Of a DNA stretch of 64,000 nucleotides, positions 45,570-56,790 are shown in pieces. The stretch is from Tulasnella sp. 424 (Eukaryota; Basidiomycota; Agaricomycetes; Cantharellales; Tulasnellaceae): NCBI GenBank assembly GCA_019633425.1, contig WSUB01000036.1, positions 62,001 through 126,000 on the forward strand, written 5' to 3'. The notes beneath the pieces were generated by a model. It had not been told where the DNA came from and did not search any database. It was given only the letters and a program-made list of their open reading frames with translations. Each line of letters opens with the position of its first letter. The first letter of the stretch is position 1. Both the position numbers and the translations under genes were made by a program.

Positions 45570-46894
45570 ATCATCATTCGCGCGTTAGCGCTGCAATAAT
45601 AGATGTCTCACTATTTTTCCTTGTCGTGCACGGTATCGCTGAAAGTCGTTGGTCCGCTTTCAAGGAACTCCATCCTTCTCTTCACACCTTCGCCATATTG
45701 CGCTCCATCCTCCAACGCTTCATTTCAGAGACACCAACTCACGTCCCTCGCAGTTCTTATCCGATAACAGATAAATCTCGTATGCAAGTAGCATAATATA
45801 TCAGGAATAAAAATACGAAGTATCTTGGCTAAGAGCGGGGCTTGGGGGGGGGGGGGGCACGAGGTCACCAACTTCATGTAAGTTGCGAAAACCCGTCACA
45901 AACCGTCACGAGGTATCACGCTGTGTCACACTGCGTTGCCCTGCGTTGTCACGCGTCGAACCAACTCTTGTCACTCCGCTCGCCTCCGCAGCGATATTTC
46001 GCTGTTTTCACCGCGCACAAAGCGAGTTTATCGGCGCTTTCTTCGATAATGAGCTATTTCGTACGTTCCTTGCCCTGGTCTAGAAATATACACTTATATT
46101 ATGGGAGGAAGGACATGAAATGCGCAATTATACTGGCCCATTTGTCGCTTTTTGTCTCGTCGCGCACAGTATTTACTGCCGCCGGTTCGGCAATTTTCCA
46201 CATTTCAGCATAAAAGTACGAGAATTCTATCTTTACATTATGTTCGTATCATGACGCCAATTTATATACTTATCGCTTTTAAAATGGGGGAGATATCGGT
46301 GTTGGGTGGTGGAGCGCAGAATGTTTTGGTCATTTCCTCGCAACGACAATTTGTCGCTTTCCGGTCAGCTGTCGTGACGAGCCTTCCGACCCCCTGATAA
46401 AACGTCTCGGTAGGCCTAGAACGGAAAATACACAAATGCAGCCGCACATTGCAGCATTTTCTCATGCATCGATCAACCTTGGCCTAGGTTTCGATTCCGG
46501 ACGGGCGTGAGGGGCTTCGCTCATGCCACATCGCGCAGGTTATTGCTTCTACAGCTTGGAAACCAAGAAGCACAGGCGACGATGCATCTGGACGTGTTGA
46601 ACTGGGCGGCTTACCTCTCGGGGGCAAGGAGTCTGCAAGCACGGTTCGGACGTTTCTGGCAACATATAGAGCGCTTGTTGAGGTGGAATGTTATCGGGCT
46701 GTCCTGATCTGACTATCCTTAGTCTGACACCTGCCTCGGGGCGTGCGGGTTGTGGGGCATACGAGACATGACAAGACGAGTTTAAATACTGACCAAGCAC
46801 TACTAAACACCGCATACAACCAGCATTCATACCTCCTCCTGACACCGACCTCCCTTCACTTGACCGCCTGGGGCTGTCTCAAAACTTAACCATC
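45570..46894 (+). other. ERG4 3' flank and N2 promoter
   Basis: No gene is supported. A run of about 14 G is at 45,846. From about 46,400 the sequence matches 49,000-49,540. TTTAAATA at 46,781 is the likely core promoter of N2. Confidence 0.6.
46781..46788 (+). promoter_or_regulatory. TTTAAATA core promoter box of N2
   Basis: TTTAAATACTGACCAAGCAC, near-identical to the boxes before psi-P2, P3 and N3. Confidence 0.6.
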
Positions 46895-47596
46895 ATGGGT
46901 GCCCCTAAGGGGGCGACCAATCTTCCTTTCAATGTCATGCAAGTTGGCCGTAAGATCGAGGGTCATCCAACGTCTGGGAAATCGGCCAATAAAAAGGGCA
47001 AAGGCAAAAATGGGGGATCCAACTACGCTTCCGCCGGGTCAGCAAGGACAAGCCCGCTAGTTCCAGCGGAGATGAGCCTTGGTAAAGGGAACAGGAGCAG
47101 AACACCTTCGGTCGCAAACACCCCAACTTCGAGTCCACAAACCTCCCCCGAAACCAAGAAGGAAAACCCGTCACACGACGTCGTGGGCCTCTTCAGCCGT
47201 AGAGTTAACGGTGGTTCTACGGACACCGAGGACCGGGAGCGCTTCGGCAAACAATCCACTAATACTTCTCCACACACCTCACCGCCTAAGCCCCAGCCAT
47301 GTTCCCTTCAGGGAAGCTCCCCTCCCCTCGCCCGAAAGCCAATACCGCAACCCACCGGAGAACCAAATACCACAACTGCTCTCCAGGGCAAACACGAGAA
47401 GGTCAAGCCGGCCGCACTTCTAAGCTCCGACCTCCCTACTGCTTCCCCCGAAACCCAGAACCAAACCGCGTCAGTGGCTCTCGAGGACGGTCCTGCGCCT
47501 TCTCTGCTCGGAAACCCAAGCGGCTTGGCAGACATGGACAAACAGGACGATGTCAAACCGGCCGCACTTCTAAGATCCAGCCCGTCAGATCTTTGA
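46895..47596 (+). CDS. N2: disordered kinase-less relative of P genes
   Basis: A single exon encodes 233 aa, starting MGAPKGATN (Gly2, small residues; weak myristoylation context). It is Pro/Ser/Thr/Lys-rich with a KKGKGK block and repeated TSPxTSP sites. It aligns with N1 from residue 61 onward and with N3 throughout. There is no kinase domain; the stop comes in SSPSDL. The promoter matches P2 and P3, while the 3' flank differs from that of the P genes. The preserved reading frame in three N copies suggests selection, but low complexity makes that uncertain. Function unknown. Confidence 0.65.
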   Translation: MGAPKGATNLPFNVMQVGRKIEGHPTSGKSANKKGKGKNGGSNYASAGSARTSPLVPAEMSLGKGNRSRTPSVANTPTSSPQTSPETKKENPSHDVVGLFSRRVNGGSTDTEDRERFGKQSTNTSPHTSPPKPQPCSLQGSSPPLARKPIPQPTGEPNTTTALQGKHEKVKPAALLSSDLPTASPETQNQTASVALEDGPAPSLLGNPSGLADMDKQDDVKPAALLRSSPSDL

Positions 47597-48052
47597 ATAT
47601 GCGTGGAACGTCTCCTAGTCAGACATTAATGGCAGGGTCCAACATCAACAACAATCAGTTCCCCCCCCCCCCGGCCGTGGATCTGGACATGCACTACTTC
47701 GATGCGGGATGTAATCTACACCCTTGAACTTACTTACCCGATGCTCTCTCTTCCCACTTCTTCCGGTAGCTACTGGTTGTAGGGTATTGCCCCCGGGTAC
47801 CTTGACGGCCCAGGGCAGTCTGCTCGTGTGTAATAAATTTAGATTACCACCACCGACGACGTCAGCCTTGACCGTCCCGTAGAGAAAAGGGAAAAATACC
47901 AGGACCTCAGAAAAGTATGGTAAGGCTTTGGGTGTCAGGTCCGAGCATACAAGGCCCTCGGTAATTCACGCTCAAAACTAAACACGTTGGTAGGGTACAG
48001 TACATGAGGTGGAAAGTGAGTATACAGGTACGCAATGTTCATGCAGAGCAAA
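47597..48052 (+). other. N2 3' flank
   Basis: Copied at 50,376-50,841 with few changes. A candidate AATAAA polyadenylation signal is at about 47,831 (GTGTAATAAATTTAG). A run of about 12 C is near 47,660. Confidence 0.6.
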
Positions 48053-48764
48053 TCATTCATACGGCATGTTTTCGACATCCTGCACTGCGGCTTCCCAATT
48101 GCCGATCACAATTCGCTCAAAGTCTCTTTCTTGAGCGACAAAGGTTTGAATCGCCTGGATGATCAGTGCGGTTTCCCTGTTATGCAACACGACGCGGAGT
48201 TCGTGCCACATACTACAGATGCGATAGCATTCGAAATTCAACGCCCAGATTTTTGGTCATAGACGTACGAGCGACGGATAAAGACTCTCCGAGCCATGCA
48301 CGTTTGAATATCCATCTGGTCCCGTTCAATGGAGATCGTGATCTTGTCAGCTTCTGCCTGCCAGCCTTCCTTCTGAGCAGCCTTGATTGGTTCAAGCCTC
48401 CGCCCGTTCTGTTCAACTCGTTTGCGGAGCATGTCAGCCCGGTCAGGTGATGGCCGGGTGTGCCTCGCGAAAAGATCTCGGGTCGCGATGTAGAGGTCAC
48501 GTTGAAGCTGAACATCAATTGGCGGTGAATTATCAACTCGGACGGAGAGGCGAGGAGAGCGAACGAATCTTCAATTGTTCCAGACTTGTTGATAATACAG
48601 TTTGCGTCTACAGTAAATGTCCACTTTAATCCCTGGTTCGAAGACGCGCGCAGACGCACTCACCCGTTGCAATTGGGCAATGACGTCCGTCTGGTTTCTT
48701 AACCTCGACGAGAATTTTGATCAGGCCGAGGTGAACACCGTCGCACAGGTCACATGATCCTTCC
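48053..48764 (-). pseudogene. psi-MVP1: 3' fragment of the sorting-nexin gene
   Basis: The minus strand repeats the last exons of MVP1: KRVEQNGR.LE.IKAAQKEGW, EADKITISIERDQMDIQTC, MARRVFI, then MWHELRVVLHNRE and the ending DVENMPYE with stop at 48,053. It has no start, no promoter and no upstream exons, because the duplication breakpoint cut the gene. It has a few substitutions relative to the real gene at 50,842. Confidence 0.92.
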
Positions 48765-48900
48765 GAGTAGTGACGTTGCGTTCCCTACAAGTTCATTCCT
48801 GGCGTGTATTAGAACATCATTCGCGTGTCAGCGCTGCGAAGCCTGAAATAATCGGTGTCTCACTATTTTCCTTGTCGTGCACGGTATCGTCCAAAGTTGT
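48765..48900 (+). pseudogene. psi-ERG4: 3' end relic
   Basis: GTTGCGTTCCCTACAAGTTC and following bases repeat the final ERG4 codons, the stop (GTGTATTAG) and the 3' flank. It marks the left edge of duplication copy B. Confidence 0.9.
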
Positions 48901-49541
48901 TGATACGCTCTCAATCTTGATTCCATAGCCAACAACACTCTTTTGACCGCTTCTCTTCACACCGTCGCCATATGTTTTGATCATTTCTTCGCGACGATGA
49001 CAATTTGTAGCTTTCTGGTCAGCTGTCTTGATGAGCCTTTGCGACCCCCTGATAGAACGTTTCGGTAGGCCTGGAGCAGGAAATACAAAACGCAGCTGCC
49101 TACTGCAGCATTTTCTCATGCATCGATTAACCTTGGCCTGGGTTTCGATTCTGGACGGGCGTGAGGGGCTTCGCTCATGCTGCATCGCGCAGGTTATTGC
49201 TTCAGCAGCTTGGAAACCATGCGTCACAGGTAAGAATGATGCATCTACTAGGCGACTTATCTCTCGGAGGCAGGTGGTCCGCACGCACGGTTCGGACGTT
49301 GCTAGCAACATATCAGGCGCTTTGTCGAGGTGGAATGTTATCTGACTATCCTGATCTAACTATCTTTAGTCTGACACCTGCCTCGGGGCGTGCAGGTTGT
49401 GAGGCGTACGAGACATAACAAGACGAGTTTAAATACTGACCGAGCACTACTAAACACCGCGTACAACCAGCATTCATACCTACTCCTAACACCGACCTCC
49501 CTTCACTTGAGCGGCTGGAGCTGTCTCAAAACTTGACTATC
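48901..49541 (+). other. N3 upstream region
   Basis: Copy of 46,260-46,894. TTTAAATA at 49,428 is the likely core promoter. No gene is supported. Confidence 0.6.
49428..49435 (+). promoter_or_regulatory. TTTAAATA core promoter box of N3
   Basis: TTTAAATACTGACCGAGCAC, matching the N2 promoter. Confidence 0.6.
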
Positions 49542-50318
49542 ATGGGTGCACCTAAGGGGTCGACTATTCCTTATTTCAATATCACCCCAGTTGGCCGTAA
49601 GATCGAGGGTGATCCAAAGTCTGGGAAACCGGCCAATAAAAAGGGCAAAGGCAGAAACGGGGGATCCAACGACGCTTCCCCCGGTTCAGCAAAGCCAAAC
49701 TCGCTTCTTCCACCGGAGACGGGCTCTCATAGAGGGAACAGGAGCAGAACACCTTCGGTCGCAAACACCCCAACTTCGAGTCCACAAACCTCCCCCGAAA
49801 CCAAGAAGGAAAACCTGCCACGCAGGAGTGGAGTTGAAGGTGGTTCTACGGACACCGAGGACCGGGAGCGCTTCGGCAAACAGTCTACTACTACTTCTCC
49901 ACACACTTCACCGCTCAAGCCCCAGCCAAGTTCCCTTCAGGGAAGCTTCCCTCCCCAAGCCCGCAAATCAATACCGCAACCCACCGGAGAACCAAATACC
50001 ACAACTGCTATCCAGGGCAAACAGGAGAACGTCAAGCCGGCCGCGCTTCTAAGCTTCGACCTCCCTACCCCACCTGCTTCCCCCGAAACTCGCAACCAAA
50101 CCGTGTCAGTGGCTCTCGAGGACGGTCCTGCGCTTTCTCTGCTCGGAAACCCAAGCGGCTTGGCAGACCTGGACAAACAGGACGACGTCAAGTCCGTCGC
50201 ACGTCCAAGCCCCGACCCTTTTACCCCACCTGCTTCCCCCGAAACCCGGAACCTAGCTGTGCAAGCGGATCTTGAGAACGGCCCTGCGGCTTCTCTGCTC
50301 GAACCCCAAGCGGCTTGA
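49542..50318 (+). CDS. N3: disordered kinase-less relative of P genes
   Basis: A single exon of 258 aa starts MGAPKGSTIPYF. It is the paralogue of N2 made by tandem duplication D. The KKGKGR block, TSPQTSPETKK and repeated LPTPPASPET units resemble N1. A frame-preserving deletion removes the VVGLFSR segment present in N2. Relative to N2 the tail is longer: it reads on through the N2 stop region and ends LLEPQAA. It is predicted to be disordered, with no kinase domain. Either N2 or N3 could be the older copy. Confidence 0.65.
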   Translation: MGAPKGSTIPYFNITPVGRKIEGDPKSGKPANKKGKGRNGGSNDASPGSAKPNSLLPPETGSHRGNRSRTPSVANTPTSSPQTSPETKKENLPRRSGVEGGSTDTEDRERFGKQSTTTSPHTSPLKPQPSSLQGSFPPQARKSIPQPTGEPNTTTAIQGKQENVKPAALLSFDLPTPPASPETRNQTVSVALEDGPALSLLGNPSGLADLDKQDDVKSVARPSPDPFTPPASPETRNLAVQADLENGPAASLLEPQAA

Positions 50319-50841
50319 CAGACAAGGTCAAACAGGGCGACGTCAAGCCGGCCGCACTTCCAAGCTCCAGCCCGTCAGATCCTTGAATATGTGTGGAACG
50401 TCTCCTAGTCAGGCATTTATGGCGGGTCCAACATCAACAGCATCAGTTCCCCCCGACCGTGGATCTGCACATGCACTACTTCGATGCGGGATGTAATCTA
50501 CACCCTTGAACTTACTTACCCGATGCTCTCTCTTCCCACTTCTTCCGGTAGCTACTGGTTGTAGGGTATTGCCCCCGGGTACCTTGACGGCCCAGGGCAG
50601 TCTGCTCGTGTGTAATAAATTTAGATTACCACCACCGACGACGTCAGCCCTGACCGTCTCGTAGAGAAAAGGGGGAAAATACCAGGACCTCAGACAAGTA
50701 TGGCAAGGCTTTCGGTGTCAGGTCCGAGCATACGAGGCCCTCGGTAATTCACGCTCAAAACTAAACACGTTGGTAGGGTACAGTACATGAGGTGGAAAGT
50801 GGGTATTCAGGTACGCAATATTAATGTTCGGGTGGAGCAGA
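50319..50841 (+). other. N3 3' flank and convergent MVP1 3' flank
   Basis: Copy of 47,560-48,052, including the GTGTAATAAATTTAG block. No gene is supported. Confidence 0.6.
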
Positions 50842-53512
50842 TCATTCATACGGCATGTTTTCGACATCCTGGACGGCTGCTTCCCAATTGCCGATCACAA
50901 TTCGTTCAAAGTCTCTCTCTTGAGCGACAAACGTTTGAATCGCCTGGGTGATCAGCGCGTTTTCCCTGTTATGCAACACGACGCGGAGTTCGTGCCACAT
51001 ACTACAGATTGCGTTAGCACTCGAAATTCAACGCCCAGATCTTTCATCAGAGACGTACGAGTGACGGATAAAGACTCTCCTAGCCATGCACGTTTGAATA
51101 TCCATCTGGTCCCGTTCAATGGAGATTGTGATCTTGTCAGCTTCCGCCTGCCAGCCTTCCTTCTGAGCAGCCTTGATTTGTTCAAGCTTCCGCCCGTTTT
51201 GTTCCACTCGTTTGCGGAGCATGTCAGCCCGGTCAGGTGATAGCCGGGCGTGCCTCGCGAAAAGATCTCGGGTCGCGATGTAGAGATCACGTTGAAGCTG
51301 AACATCAATTGGCGGTGAGTTATCAAACCGGACGGAGAGGCGCGGAGAGCGAACGAGCCTTCAATTGTTCCAGACTTGTTGATAATACTGTTTGCGCCTA
51401 TAGTAATGTCCATTTTAGTCTCTGGTCCGAGAACGCCAGCAGACGCACTCACCCGTTGGTCTATGATGTCCGACTGGTTTCTTAACCTCGACGAGAATTT
51501 GATCACGCCGAGGCGAACTCCGTCGAACAGGTCACATGATCCTTCCTGAGCGTCAGGTTGATGCCAACACGAGTGATTTTGTTCCGTCAGGGCGCTCAAA
51601 CTCAGGTTTAATCTCGACAAGTCCGACTTCGGGTCACGCGTCGTAAGTTCAAAATTAACCCGTGCTAACATGGCTGGTGCTTACCGCAACTGCTTCCCGC
51701 CGCCTCCAAATTCGTTCCGCTATTGCACAGATACGGGTCCATTGTTCGATGAGGTCTGGCAATTTGCTTCGTAGGACACTGCGTTATTGTTTGGTCAGCG
51801 GCCAAGTAAGTAACGACACGGCCAGAGGATAGAGTCTTACTTCATTTTTTCTTCCAAGTCTGCTGGAATACTCATCTCTTCCACCCGATCTATCCGTTTG
51901 GAGACGCTCTCCTCCTCGTAGGATATCGCGCTGGAATGTTTCTTCCAATTTTCAAACGACTGTTCAGTCAAGAAGGCTAAAAGAACTCCATCCGCGGCGA
52001 GAATTGGGTGATTTCTAAACCGGCAAGGACGAGATTTAGAAGAAGAATTTTGGTGCCTCGATCCATGCCAACATACACAACGAAGTTGATCCATCGTACC
52101 AAGCCTCTCCTAGAGAAGTCCTGCGTCAGTCGTCTCTATCCCTGCCAACAAGCCTCGCATCACCAACCGTCGCTGTTCCAAGAAGCCAGCGTCACCTGAA
52201 CCACATTTTGTTAGTTATGGGCCGGGATATCAATAATAGCCCGTGAGCTCACCTCCGATTCTCTTCGGTGGCAGTGCTGGTAGGATTCGGAAGGGGTATC
52301 GCCTCACCAAACAATCCCACAAGAATACGAATTCCGAGTACCGTCTGTGAACGGCCGGACCACGCTATATCCCGAGATACGCCTGTCAGAGAGCTTGCTT
52401 GCCGGCTAGGGAACGTCACCCGGGACTTACCTCAGGCTGAACAACATACACTGTATAGCGATTCAAAATAAACCCTTGCTTCTCAGGGAATATGGTGATT
52501 GCAACTTTCTCTTGCTTGTTCCACCAATTAGACGGCAATCCTCCCATGATAGTCTGGCCCCCTTCGCCGGCTGCGGTGATCCCCGCCGCGGCTGTGGATC
52601 CAGGACCAAACGAAGGCCTGAAATTCGAGCTCCACGGATCGCTCTCCACATACGCTGGGGCAGGAGACGATGGTATTGCCGAGTGCCCGTTCGTTGTTGT
52701 GGAGTAACCATTGACGCGAGACTGCTGCTGGCCGTTGATCATTGAAAGTCGCTGGAGGTCAAGCGTCGGAGAGGGCAGCGTCTGGGACTGCTGAGCGACT
52801 AAAGCCACTTGTTCGATTGATGGGTCTATCAGCGAATTCGGTGAGAGAGGACCCAGTTTTTTGTTAGGAAATGCGAATTTGACCCCGAGTCCCGTGCTGT
52901 GCCTAACCTTTCCCTTGCTGAGCGAGCGCCACCAACGCTAGAGCGACGAAGAATTCGAGCTTGGATACCCTAGACCTAGAGCTGACGAGGTTTATTATCT
53001 GGAAGTCAAAAGCCGAACGGGGAGCGTCAGAAGCCGCGTGTGGGGCGCTTGCGTAGCGCCCTTTGGGGAGGGCCGACCGAAAAAGGAGTCCAACTTACTC
53101 GGTCGATTGTGGTTGCGCCAAGTCCTGAAGTCGAGAGAACTCTACTCAGAGATGTCAAGGATGTCTCTCCGGAGAAGTTAGGCTCCACTGCTGTCAACGC
53201 TTCTGTGTATATTGAAGGGACAATGGCGTCCGCTGTCGCATAAAAGAAAGATAACGACCTTGTCGTCAACGACGATACGTTCGGGCTATAAGGCGAGTAA
53301 AACCCCTCACCTATTATCCTGCTAAAAGCGCCAGGCAACTCTGATGCAGGCGGCGGCAAGGGAGTGGTGGGCGTAGCGCTCCAGGGGTCCAATCCACCAT
53401 CATCGCTGTAAATGCTCGCAGTGAGCGGATTATCTGAAACGAACGAGGCCGCAAGTCCGTTCGTGTTTCCTGAGCTGTAGCGTATCTGGTTCGGGCGGGG
53501 ATTGTTGAACAT
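50842..53512 (-). CDS. MVP1: Sorting nexin Mvp1 (PX-BAR protein)
   Basis: Clear minus-strand exons: 53,512-53,311, 53,232-53,099, 52,998-52,908, 52,825-52,431. Further exons run to the stop at 50,842. The order is typical: MFNNPRP start; a Ser/Pro-rich stretch; an EH-like helical region (PSIYTEAL, FSGETSLTSLSRVLSTSGL, KLEFFVALALVALAQ); a PX domain (ITIFPEKQGFILNRY, RYSEFVFLWDCL, PFRILPALPPKRIG, GFLEQRR); then a BAR-type helical part (LRSKLPDLIEQWTRIC, KAAQKEGWQAEADK, MWHELRVVLHNRE). Mvp1/SNX8 proteins bind PI3P and act in endosome-to-Golgi sorting. At 52,318-52,430, between VQPE and RYSEF, no simple GT-AG intron keeps the frame, so this join is unresolved. Its last exons are duplicated at 48,053-48,764. 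Confidence 0.92.
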
Positions 53513-54100
53513 TGTGCGTAACGGTCGGGCTTTGACAAAGGCCACTACCGCCGATGACGGAAGAGGAGGTTGGTCGTTTCCCAGTCCAGCGTCCAATTCC
53601 AGGGACGCCGCGTCTGCTTCGCTTTCCCAGCAAAAGTCGCCGTCAATCCTCTCTCCACTCAAAGCGCATATATAGAAAATGAAAACCCGGAAACCTGTTA
53701 AGTACTTCTTATTTGCACATTCAACTATTCTTTACTTTATGGACAAGGGAGCTACGACGACGACGGGGGTGAAAAAACGGGAAAAAAGATACAGCAGTGG
53801 GATGGGAAGGATTGCGCCAGGACAATGCAATGACGAAAACCAAAAAAAAAGATGATGGGAAAGGAGAGGCGGTAGCGTGAATTAAGGGAGGGAAAGGGAT
53901 ACCCAGCAGTGGGAAGGAGATAGTCCGTAATTTCCAGGAGAGCTATGCACAGAAGGAGCAAAGAAAAGTTGGACGCGGCGGGACTCGCCTCCCTCCATGG
54001 ACCCCAACATCCATGGCGCGACGTATAGGGAAGTAGCGGGTCAAGGTGCGGATAGCGTTCAAGCAGCGCTGTACAAGAAGAGGTTGTTCGTAGCAGCCAA
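53513..54100. other. MVP1 5' region and CDC55 3' flank
   Basis: The upstream part should hold the MVP1 promoter. A frame upstream of the MVP1 ATG is open but does not look like family sequence. No other gene is supported. Confidence 0.6.
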
Positions 54101-55954
54101 CTATAGGAAGGTGGTGTCAAGGAACGTCACAATTTCAAAAATGCGATCCACACTCACAGCAATAGTATTCTCCCTGGGGTGCCAGCTGCCATGGAGGATC
54201 TTCTTGTTGAAGTCAATGGTCTCCAGGTTCATGCCCTTCGTACCGTTGTTCTTCGCACCGCCCTTGCCGGCTGCACCACCAATCTTCTTGGCCTTGAACG
54301 CTAACTTATCAGCCTGCAAGACCGCTTCACCGGGACCGTTTACGTCGTAGATCCGGAAGTAGTTGTGGTATGAGCCTGTAAGGACATGCCTGAAGACCAT
54401 AACGCGTTAGCCGAGCCGACTCGCGAACTGGACCGAGAATCTGAAGAACGCTCACTTTCCGTCCCCGCTGAAGTTGCACTCGAACTTGTCGAAGATGCAA
54501 TCGTTCTCGTACAAGTCGCAAAGCTTGCCTCGCAAGTGATCGTGGATGTTAATCGTCCGGAGTGGCTTGCTCTCCATGTTCACGTCCCAAATCTTGAGTG
54601 ACAGGTAGTCACGAGCGAGGATGTACCGTCCGTCCCGACTGAACCGGACGTCCGATATAGAAGAAATGATCTCGGAGAAGAAGGAGCGATTTGTGGGATC
54701 CTCTTCCTCTTCGAATTCTATAGAATGGCATAGGGTAAGCGCCTGCCAAAATGACTCATCGGAAGATAACCAAACGAGACTGACGCTTTGCGTGCTTATC
54801 ACACAGCGCTTGGTCGCGCATGTCAGCGAGCTTGATCGTCCCTTTTGAGCTCGAGTACATGAACAAGTTGCAGTGTACCGGGTGGAATTCGGCTGCCGTG
54901 ATGACTTCCGTCAATTCCTCCATGTTCACTGGTTTGATATCGACAATGTCTGGTAAAAAGGGGGGATATCGCGTCAGCGTCTTCTAAAGGGAGGGACGAA
55001 AACCCCGGTGTGTGCTGCGGGGCCGTTCTAGACTCACTAAAGCTCCTGTCGCTTATGCTCAAGTTCCACAGATTTACCCTCAAGTCGTCAGCAGAGATGT
55101 ACGTCTCCCCGTCGGAATTAATGGAGATGCTGTTGATATGATAAGCGTGCGCGTTCTGATAGATCTTCCGGGGTACGGCTGCGACAATGCTATCCTGAGG
55201 CGCCATAAGGGGTAACCGCAGTGCTGCCCGACTGACGGGCGTAGGTAATGGGTTCTGGCCATCATGATGGTTATTCTGCGCTACGACCTTGATGCTCTTC
55301 TCAAAGACCTTCCATAATTTGATGGTCTTGTCTATTGCGTACGAGATAACCGCAGGATGTGTCAGCATCCAACAGCATGACACACATACGCCCCGTCCAA
55401 ATTAAAACACCACTGACCATTAGTTGATAAGAGGAAATGGGCCGCATTCTGACGTTTACACCATTTGATTTTGTTAATCTTCTCCTCAATCTCGAGGGAT
55501 TTGAGGTAATCAAACTCGGGTTCGTGCGATTGGAACTCGGTGTAGAACTTGTACTCGCAAGCCTTTTTCTACATAACGGACAGCAGCGCGTCAGGTCGCG
55601 TTCATTTGGGTCGTTGTCGCAGTGAGAGAGGTCCAGCAATGGACTGAAATAGCAAGTGGCGCCTCACCGATTCGTTCCGCTCGAAAAGGACTACTCGCCC
55701 GCCTTTATCGCCAGTTGCGAGGTAGTCGCCGGTATGGTCGAACTCTACCGTCGAGATGATGTCGGCTACAGTGCAAAGGGAAGAGAGCGAAGCAGTGGTG
55801 AGCGAGCAGAGTTGCGGCAAGCCCGGATGATGAAGCCGGACCAGAGACTGCCCAAAAAAGACTCACCCTCCGTGATGTCATCCACTTCTCCCTTGTCGCC
55901 GAAGCATTGAGCAAACCGCCATGGTCCCGACGTTGAGGATGATTCAGACTCCAT
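54101..55954 (-). CDS. CDC55: PP2A regulatory subunit B (B55/PR55), WD40 protein
   Basis: Start [20 protein letters not shown] at 55,954, then short exons to the stop at 54,101. The B55 signatures appear in order: [163 protein letters not shown]. It forms a seven-bladed propeller that directs PP2A to substrates in mitosis and other processes. About 460 aa, with at least six introns. The first exon runs to about TEG before a GTGAGT donor. Single-copy and unrelated to the array. Confidence 0.96.
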
Positions 55955-56790
55955 GAAATCTTGAGCCAGGTTGGAAAAGCGCGGGGGGGAGGTGGTGTTT
56001 GGTCTTGGACTGGCAGTGGCCGAGGGGTTTGACGCGAATTCGTTCAGGTTTACGCGAGATTGAGAGAGCCGACTCCTGGACGACTCAGAGCGATATTGTG
56101 AGGTTTAGGGTGTAGAGAGGCTTCAGCCGGACGAGAATGGGCTGGGATAGTGGGTGTTAGAGGAAATCAGAGCAAAGGTCGCGGGGATGGTGTAAAGCGA
56201 GAGCGTTTTCTCCGTGACTGATCAGGGGAACGCGACTCCCATGCCCTTTTGTCATAGCCTCACCCTGACCAGCACCCCAACCCCGCTCGTCGTCGACATC
56301 GATACACACCATCGACGCGGAAGTTACCATGAATCAAGCGGCATATCTTCAGCAGTCTCCATTTGTTGCACTTTCGGTGTGCCAGAGAGGAAGGGGAAAC
56401 GACTGTGTAGAAGAGAACTCTCCGACACCCAAATCCAGCGCTTAGGCTATGGATCGGTCAGGAAAAGTAGCGTCGTAATATGGCTACCGTCAGCGCCGGG
56501 AGTTCGACCCTCGGTCACCATTCGCCCTGGGGTGTACCGTACCGTCAGGTACATATTTATACATATATTCCAGGCAAGTTTCAACAATACTTTTGTATCC
56601 ATATTTACTCTATCTCGCGGTGTCTCGAAATCCCAAGTCCTATTAGAGAGCCCAACAGGACCTGTTACGGATCATTCTCTCGGTCTCCTTGCTCACAACG
56701 CCCACACGAGCAGCGAAGGCTCGTGGGCAGATCAGATCTGTTCGAGGGATACATGAGACAGATCCACAATCTCGCAAACTGGAAACCCTC
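55955..56790. other. CDC55 upstream region and 3' flank of the helical-repeat gene
   Basis: A 180-codon plus-strand frame (56,214-56,756) has no recognisable domain and ordinary composition for chance open frames here; not called. Nothing else is seen. Confidence 0.5.

Larger units (their letters stand above)
45522..48764 (+). repeat. Tandem duplication D, copy A
   Basis: Runs from the last coding bases of ERG4 through N2 to a 3' fragment of MVP1. Copy B (48,765-51,546) runs from an ERG4 3' relic through N3 into the real MVP1. The joint, CCTTCC next to GAGTAGTGAC at 48,764/48,765, fuses MVP1 sequence to ERG4 sequence. Confidence 0.88.

Noticed and set aside
45846..45860. Long G run after ERG4, and C runs near 16,095 and 47,660
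   Set aside because: Simple homopolymers in non-coding DNA; length may also be a sequencing artefact. No structure or function can be argued.
56440..56530. tRNA-like B box (GAGTTCGACCCTC) followed by TCACCA
   Set aside because: The T-stem pairs only about three bases and no matching 5' acceptor strand or D-arm lies at the right distance.
56214..56756. 180-codon plus-strand frame upstream of CDC55
   Set aside because: No domain, no plausible promoter or splice pattern, and chance open frames of this length are common in this GC-balanced DNA.
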